Positions 59,619 to 64,000 of a stretch of DNA of 64,000 nt are shown one piece after another (within the stretch, counting starts at the first letter, position 1; every line of letters starts with the position of its first letter). Both the position numbers and the translations under genes were made by a program. Origin of the DNA: Streptomyces lavendofoliae (lineage in GTDB: Bacteria > Actinomycetota > Actinomycetes > Streptomycetales > Streptomycetaceae). The stretch covers positions 310,001-374,000 of the forward strand of contig NZ_BMTP01000006.1 of the NCBI RefSeq assembly GCF_014649735.1, written 5' to 3'. The notes beneath the pieces were generated by a model. It did no database searches. It worked only from the letters and a program-made list of their open reading frames with translations, and was not told the origin of the DNA.

Positions 59619-61170
59619 GGCGGTGGGCGTACCGGGTCACCAGCTCGCGCTTGAGGACCTTGCCGCTCGGGCCGAGGGGGAAGGAGTCCGTGAACTCCAC
59701 CCGGCGGGGGTACTTGTAGGCGGCGATGCGCGCCCTGCTCCAGGCGATGATCCCGGCCGCCAGAGCCTCGTCCGCGACGGCGCCGGGGCGTGGCCGGACC
59801 ACGGCGCACACCTCCTCGCCGCAGACGTCGTCCGGCAGGCCGATGACCGCGACGGCGGCCACGGCGGGGTGACGGGCGAGGAGTTCCTCCACCTCGCGCG
59901 GGTAGACGTTGTACCCGGCGCGGACGACCATGTCCTTCTTGCGGTCGACGACGGTCAGCCGGCCCTCCTCGTCCTGGACCCCCAGGTCGCCCGTCCGGAA
60001 CCAGCCGTCGACCAGGACCTCCGCGGTGGCCTCGGGCCGGCCGAGGTAGCCGGCCATCACGTTGTGCCCGCTGACGACGATCTCGCCGGTCTCCCCCGGC
60101 GGCAGCGGCTCCACCCGGCTCTCCACGTCGGCCCGGGCGATCGCGACCCGGACGCCCTCGACGGGCGTGCCCACAGTGCCGGGGCGGCAGGGCCGGCCGG
60201 GGCGGTTGTAGGCCACGACGGGGGACGTCTCGGTCAGGCCGTACCCCTCGTACACCTCGCAGCCGAAGGTGGAGCGGAACTCCTCCAGCACCGCCACCGG
60301 CAGCGCCGCCCCGCCGCTGTACGCCCGCTGGAGGGGCGGGCGGCCGGGATCGAGCCGGGCCGCCTCCAGCAGCCCCAGGTACATCGTCGGTACGCCCATG
60401 AAGACGGTGCAGCGCTCGGCCGTCATCAGCCGCAGCGCCTCGGCCGCTTCGAAGCGGGGCATCAGCACCATCGTCGCCCCGGCCCGGAAGCAGGTCGCCA
60501 TGCCGCAGACCTGGCCGAAGGTGTGGAACAGCGGCAGGCAGCCGAGCAGGACGTCGTCGCCGCGCAGCGCGAAGGGGGACACCACGGTGGTGGTGACGTT
60601 CATGACCAGGTTGTGGTGCGTGATCATCGCGCCCTTGGGCCGGCCGGTGGTGCCCGAGGTGTACAGGATCAGGGCCAGGTCGTCCGGGGCCCGTGGGACG
60701 TACGTGTCGACCGGCGCGGTCCGCGTGGCGAGCGCGTCGAGGTCCGGGGCGCCGGCGGGTCCGTCCCCCTGGACGGTCAGGACGGTGTCGACGCCCGCCT
60801 CCCGCGCGGCGGCGGTGCCGACGGCGGCGAGCGGGACGGCGCAGACCAGCGCCCGGGCCCCGGAGTCACCGAGGACGTGGGCCGCCTCACCGGCCTTCAG
60901 CAGGGCGTTGACCGGCACCACGGTCGCCCCGAGCGCCAGCGCGCCGAAGTAGGCGGCCGGGAAGTGCGGGGTGTTGGTGAGCAGCAGCGCCACGCGGTCA
61001 CCGGATCGCACCCCGTGCCCGCGCAGGACGGCCGCGTACCGCCGGGCCCGCTCCCACAGGTCGCCGTAGGTCACGGGGCCGGCCGCGGTGACGAGGGCCG
61101 GGTGGGCGGGGCGGCGTGCCGCGGTGTCGGCGAGGAGCCACGCCGCGCCGGGGGTCGCGTCGCCGGTCAT
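59611..61170 (-). CDS. Acyl-CoA synthetase (AMP-forming)
   Basis: 519-aa ANL-superfamily ligase. YTSGTTGRPKGAMITHHN is the P-loop, YSGGAALP and YEGYGLTETSPVVAYN the adenylate core, GWFRTGDLGVQDEEGRL and DRKKDMVVRAGYNVYP the hinge, and PSGKVLKRELV has the catalytic Lys. Typical of medium/long-chain or aryl substrates. ATG start; divergent from the 5-aminolevulinate synthase gene. Could activate a polyketide or fatty acid in the same pathway as the P450 and ALAS. Confidence 0.93.
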   Translation of the reverse strand: MTGDATPGAAWLLADTAARRPAHPALVTAAGPVTYGDLWERARRYAAVLRGHGVRSGDRVALLLTNTPHFPAAYFGALALGATVVPVNALLKAGEAAHVLGDSGARALVCAVPLAAVGTAAAREAGVDTVLTVQGDGPAGAPDLDALATRTAPVDTYVPRAPDDLALILYTSGTTGRPKGAMITHHNLVMNVTTTVVSPFALRGDDVLLGCLPLFHTFGQVCGMATCFRAGATMVLMPRFEAAEALRLMTAERCTVFMGVPTMYLGLLEAARLDPGRPPLQRAYSGGAALPVAVLEEFRSTFGCEVYEGYGLTETSPVVAYNRPGRPCRPGTVGTPVEGVRVAIARADVESRVEPLPPGETGEIVVSGHNVMAGYLGRPEATAEVLVDGWFRTGDLGVQDEEGRLTVVDRKKDMVVRAGYNVYPREVEELLARHPAVAAVAVIGLPDDVCGEEVCAVVRPRPGAVADEALAAGIIAWSRARIAAYKYPRRVEFTDSFPLGPSGKVLKRELVTRYAHRPR

Positions 61171-61341
61171 GCGGTGGGGCAGGCCGGTGACTCGGGTACG
61201 GAAGGATCGGATCCGGGCATCGGGACTCCGGTTTCACGGTTCCACGGGAGCGGTCGGCATACGGCGGCGGTGCGTACCGGGACGGCGAGGGCTTCTCAGC
61301 ATGGCATACCGACCGCCTTTCGGCAGAGGGTAATCGCGTAC

Positions 61342-61370
61342 TGTTCCGGACGCCTGGCCGCTCCTAGGAT
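61342..61370 (+). promoter_or_regulatory. Candidate promoter of the 5-aminolevulinate synthase gene
   Basis: TGTTCC (61342-61347) and TAGGAT (61365-61370), 17 bp apart. The -10 matches the Streptomyces consensus; the -35 is weak. About 48 bases before the ATG. Confidence 0.45.
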
Positions 61371-61417
61371 GAACCGCTCCATCACGCGCGAGGCGACAAG
61401 AGAGCGAGCCGGAAACC

Positions 61418-62632
61418 ATGACCCAGTACATGGATTTCTTCTCACATCTCGCGGAGGAATCCGCGAGCCGGAAGCGGGAGTTCCTGGAGATCGGCAGGAT
61501 CGCCGGACGTTTCCCCGCCGCCACCACACGACAGGATGGCGAAATCAGCGTCTGGTGCAGCAATGACTATCTCGGTATGGGGCAACACCCGCTCGTCCTG
61601 CGGGCGATGAAAACGGCGATCGACGAATACGGGGCGGGTTCCGGTGGCTCGCGGAACATCGGCGGCACGAACCACTATCACGTGCTGCTGGAGCGTGAGC
61701 TGGCGGAACTGCACGGAAAGGAGGACGCCCTGGTCTTCACCTCCGGCTACTCGGCCAACGAGGGCGCGCTGTCGGTGCTGGCGGGCCGCATGGACGGCTG
61801 TGTCGCGTTCTCCGACGAGCTGAACCACGCCTCCATCATCGACGGCTTACGGCACAGCGGGGCGGAGAAGCGCATTTTCCGCCACAACGATCCGGAGCAT
61901 CTGGAGGAGTTGGTGGCGGCCGTCGATCCGCGCCGTCCCAAGCTGCTGGTGACGGAGTCGGTCCACTCGATGGGCGGCGACGTGGCGCCCCTCGCGGAGA
62001 TCGCCGACGTCGCGAAGCGGTACGGGATGCTGACCTTCCTCGACGAGGTGCACGCCGTGGGGATGTACGGCCCGCAGGGCGCGGGGATCGCCGCCGAGCG
62101 GGGGCTGGCGGGCGAGTTCGACCTGGTCATGGGAACGCTGGCGAAGGCGTTCGGGACCACGGGCGGTTATGTCGCCGGGCCTTCGGTGATCGTCGACGCG
62201 GTGCGGGCGTTCTCCCGCTCGTTCATCTTCACCACCGCCCTGCCGCCGTCCGTCGCGGCCGGCGGACTGGCGGCGGTCCGGCATCTGCGGGGCTCGGAGG
62301 CGGAGCGGGAGCGGCTGAGGCGCAACGCGCGGACGATGCACCGGCTGCTGACGGAGCGGCGGATCCCCTTCCTGTCCGACCAGTCGCACATCGTGTCCGT
62401 GCGGGTGGGCGAGGACGGGCTGTGCAAGCGGATCTCCGCGCTGCTGCTGGAACGGCACGGGATGTACGTCCAGGCGATCAACGCGCCGAGCGTGCGGGTG
62501 GGCGAGGAGATACTCCGGGTCGCTCCGGGCGCCGTGCACTCCCCCGCCGACGTGCGGGGCTTCGTGGACGCGCTGGACGGCATCTGGACCGCGCTGGACG
62601 TCCCGCGGGGCGGCGGCTCCGGCCAAGCCTGA
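61418..62632 (+). CDS. 5-aminolevulinate synthase
   Basis: 404-aa PLP enzyme condensing glycine with succinyl-CoA to 5-aminolevulinate. [61 protein letters not shown] and catalytic Lys243 in [13 protein letters not shown] are exact family motifs. Streptomyces make heme from glutamyl-tRNA, so this enzyme normally serves a secondary pathway, such as the C5N unit of manumycin-type compounds. No amide synthase partner is in view; more of the locus may lie to the right. A weak GGAAA ribosome site precedes the ATG. Confidence 0.95.
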   Translation: MTQYMDFFSHLAEESASRKREFLEIGRIAGRFPAATTRQDGEISVWCSNDYLGMGQHPLVLRAMKTAIDEYGAGSGGSRNIGGTNHYHVLLERELAELHGKEDALVFTSGYSANEGALSVLAGRMDGCVAFSDELNHASIIDGLRHSGAEKRIFRHNDPEHLEELVAAVDPRRPKLLVTESVHSMGGDVAPLAEIADVAKRYGMLTFLDEVHAVGMYGPQGAGIAAERGLAGEFDLVMGTLAKAFGTTGGYVAGPSVIVDAVRAFSRSFIFTTALPPSVAAGGLAAVRHLRGSEAERERLRRNARTMHRLLTERRIPFLSDQSHIVSVRVGEDGLCKRISALLLERHGMYVQAINAPSVRVGEEILRVAPGAVHSPADVRGFVDALDGIWTALDVPRGGGSGQA

Positions 62633-62832
62633 ACGGCGCCGCGCGCGACGGAGCGGGCGGGCCCGCCCGAGCGTGCGGTCCGACACCGGCGTGCGGTCCG
62701 CGCCGGTCCGCCCGCGCGGGGCCGGGCCGCGCCGTCCGTGTCAGCGCGATTCAGCCGGTGACCGTCCGGGTCGGTCGGCGTCCGTCCGGGCCGGTCGGCG
62801 TCCGTCCGCGTCCACGTGCGTGTCAGTGCGTG

Positions 62833-64000
62833 TCAGTCCCTGGGGGACGCCGTGGCGGTGGCCCACAGCCCGCGCATCCCGGCGGAGGCGGCGAGCACCT
62901 CGTCGAGCGTTCCGGTGGCCTCCACCCGTCCGTCCGTCACCACCACCACCTGCGCCGCCGCCCGCAGCACGGCCGGCCGGTGGGAGACGGCGAGCACGGC
63001 GGAGGAGCCGTCGAGCAGGCGGCCCCACAGGATGCGCTCGGTCTCCGGGTCGAGCGCGCTGGAGATGTCGTCCACCACCATGAGGCGCGGCCGCCGCACC
63101 AGCATCCGGGCGATGGCCAGGCGCTGGATCTGGCCACCGGACAGCCGCAGTCCGCGCGGGCCGACCACGGTGTCGACCCCGTCCCGCATCGCGGCGACAT
63201 CGGGTTCGAGCACGGCCGTGCGCAGGGCCGCGGCGAGCGCCCGGTCGTCGTCCCGGCCCAGCAGCACGTTCTCCCGCACCGAGCCGCTGAACAGCCGGGG
63301 CGCCTGTGGGACGTAGCCGCAGCGCGGCGGTACGAGGAAGCCCGCCCGGTCGGCCGGCTCGCCGTTCCACAGGACCTCGCCGCCCGCCCGCGCGGGCAGG
63401 AGGCCCAGCACGGCGCGCAGGAGCGTGGTCTTGCCGGCGCCCACGCCCCCCGTGACGACGGTGAGGGTGCCGTCGGCCACCGAGAGCCCGGCGTCCTCGA
63501 CGCCCCTTCGGGTCCCCGGGTGGTGGGCCGTCAGGTGGCGGACCTCCAGCAGCCGGGGGACGTCACGGCGCGGTGGCGGTGTGCGGTGCCCGGCGGGCTT
63601 CCCGGGCGGCGCGGCGGTGTCGGCGGCCGCGCCCCGGAACGCGGTGACGCGCTCCAGGGCCACCGACACCCGCTGCAGGCGGATGGAGAGGATGCCGATG
63701 GAGGCGAGGGCCTCGGCGAGTATCTGGAGGTAGAAGGTGAACAGTGCCAGGTCGCCGACACCGAAGGAGTCGCGCGCCCGCCCGGCGGTCAGCAGCAGGA
63801 CGAGGCCGACACCGAGCGGGGCGGCGTTGCCGATGACGTTGCGCTGCACGCCGGCGAAGAGCGCCTCTCGTACGGCCGCCCTGCCCCGCGCCTCGTCGAG
63901 CCGTCCGATGTGCGCGGTGACATGGTCCTCGGCGGCGGCGGCCTGCACGGCCTTGACCGCGCCCACGGCTTCGCCGAGGGCCCCCGCCACGTGGGCGGAG
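62833..64000 (-). CDS. ABC transporter, permease-ATPase fusion, N-terminus missing
   Basis: 389 residues of the C-terminal part; the reading frame continues beyond the right edge. The visible portion starts in the exporter-type membrane domain (AGALGEAVGAVKAVQAAAAE), with helices at about 60-80 and 95-110. The ATPase has Walker A GGVGAGKTTLL, signature LSGGQIQRLAIARML, Walker B LMVVDDISSAL and H-loop SHRP. One-chain half transporter; such proteins work in pairs. It is on the opposite strand to ALAS. The 200-bp spacer holds a 20-bp direct repeat (62766-62805) and no gene. Confidence 0.92.
   Translation of the reverse strand, partial: SAHVAGALGEAVGAVKAVQAAAAEDHVTAHIGRLDEARGRAAVREALFAGVQRNVIGNAAPLGVGLVLLLTAGRARDSFGVGDLALFTFYLQILAEALASIGILSIRLQRVSVALERVTAFRGAAADTAAPPGKPAGHRTPPPRRDVPRLLEVRHLTAHHPGTRRGVEDAGLSVADGTLTVVTGGVGAGKTTLLRAVLGLLPARAGGEVLWNGEPADRAGFLVPPRCGYVPQAPRLFSGSVRENVLLGRDDDRALAAALRTAVLEPDVAAMRDGVDTVVGPRGLRLSGGQIQRLAIARMLVRRPRLMVVDDISSALDPETERILWGRLLDGSSAVLAVSHRPAVLRAAAQVVVVTDGRVEATGTLDEVLAASAGMRGLWATATASPRD

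Noticed and set aside
1..64000. tRNA, rRNA, integrase, transposase or plasmid functions
   Set aside because: Read for them on both strands; none found. The region looks like ordinary chromosome with accessory loci.

Overview
The window reads as chromosomal DNA of a Streptomyces or close relative. GC is very high with G/C in third codon positions, many starts are GTG, many gene pairs overlap by 4 nt (GTGA or ATGA), and the gene content is typical: a WhiB-family protein, several SpoIIE-type phosphatases, DUF5133- and DUF2795-like small proteins, a class E-like sortase and a bacterial topoisomerase IB. I saw no rRNA, tRNA, CRISPR array, transposase, integrase or phage genes. Two genes run off the ends: an FGGY kinase at the left and an ABC transporter at the right.

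Layout. 1-3.9 kb: a polyol locus with an FGGY sugar kinase, a divergent DeoR regulator and an RbtT/DalT-type polyol permease. 3.9-8.5 kb: a small tandem-motif protein, an asparagine-synthase-like enzyme of the N-acetylglutaminylglutamine amide (osmolyte) type and an overlapping S9 peptidase. 8.6-22.1 kb: a large sugar and glycosyltransferase region with gmhA, hldE and gmhB homologues, two GT9 heptosyltransferase-like genes, two GT2 and two GT4-like genes, a UXS-like epimerase, a carbamoyltransferase and a carboxylate-amine ligase. It has the parts to make an ADP-heptose and put heptose on a glycan, which is unusual for a Gram-positive. 22.3-25.7 kb: an MFS exporter, an SDR and topoisomerase IB. 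26-31 kb: two sensory SpoIIE phosphatases in tandem. 31-37.4 kb: an RpiR regulator, an AT-rich palindromic patch, DUF5133- and DUF2795-like proteins, a GtrB/GtrA pair with a polytopic partner, and a methyltransferase. 37.5-41.3 kb: a membrane-bound SpoIIE phosphatase with a DcuS/CitA-like sensor, and an exported beta-carbonic anhydrase. 41.5-45.9 kb: AlkB, a deacetylase/EamA/SDR operon and a MurG/MGDG-synthase-like glycosyltransferase.

46.0-51.2 kb is the most unusual stretch. It is a tightly coupled minus-strand operon headed by two nearly identical 62-aa peptides that share a duplicated 46-bp leader. After them come an unrecognised 250-aa protein, two paralogous all-helical proteins of unknown function, a class-C beta-lactamase-fold hydrolase and a double-VOC protein. 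The last five genes overlap one another by 4 or 7 nt, so this looks like one functional system, possibly peptide maturation, that I cannot match to a known pathway.

51.4-64 kb: a disordered, repeat-bearing membrane protein on the other side of the peptide promoter region, an MHS-type transporter with anmK, a WhiB-family regulator, a lipoprotein-like sortase, a P450/hydrolase pair, an acyl-CoA ligase, a pyridoxal-phosphate 5-aminolevulinate synthase and the ABC transporter. Actinomycetes make heme by the C5 route, so a 5-aminolevulinate synthase beside an acyl-CoA ligase hints at the edge of a secondary-metabolite locus such as a C5N (aminohydroxycyclopentenone) pathway.
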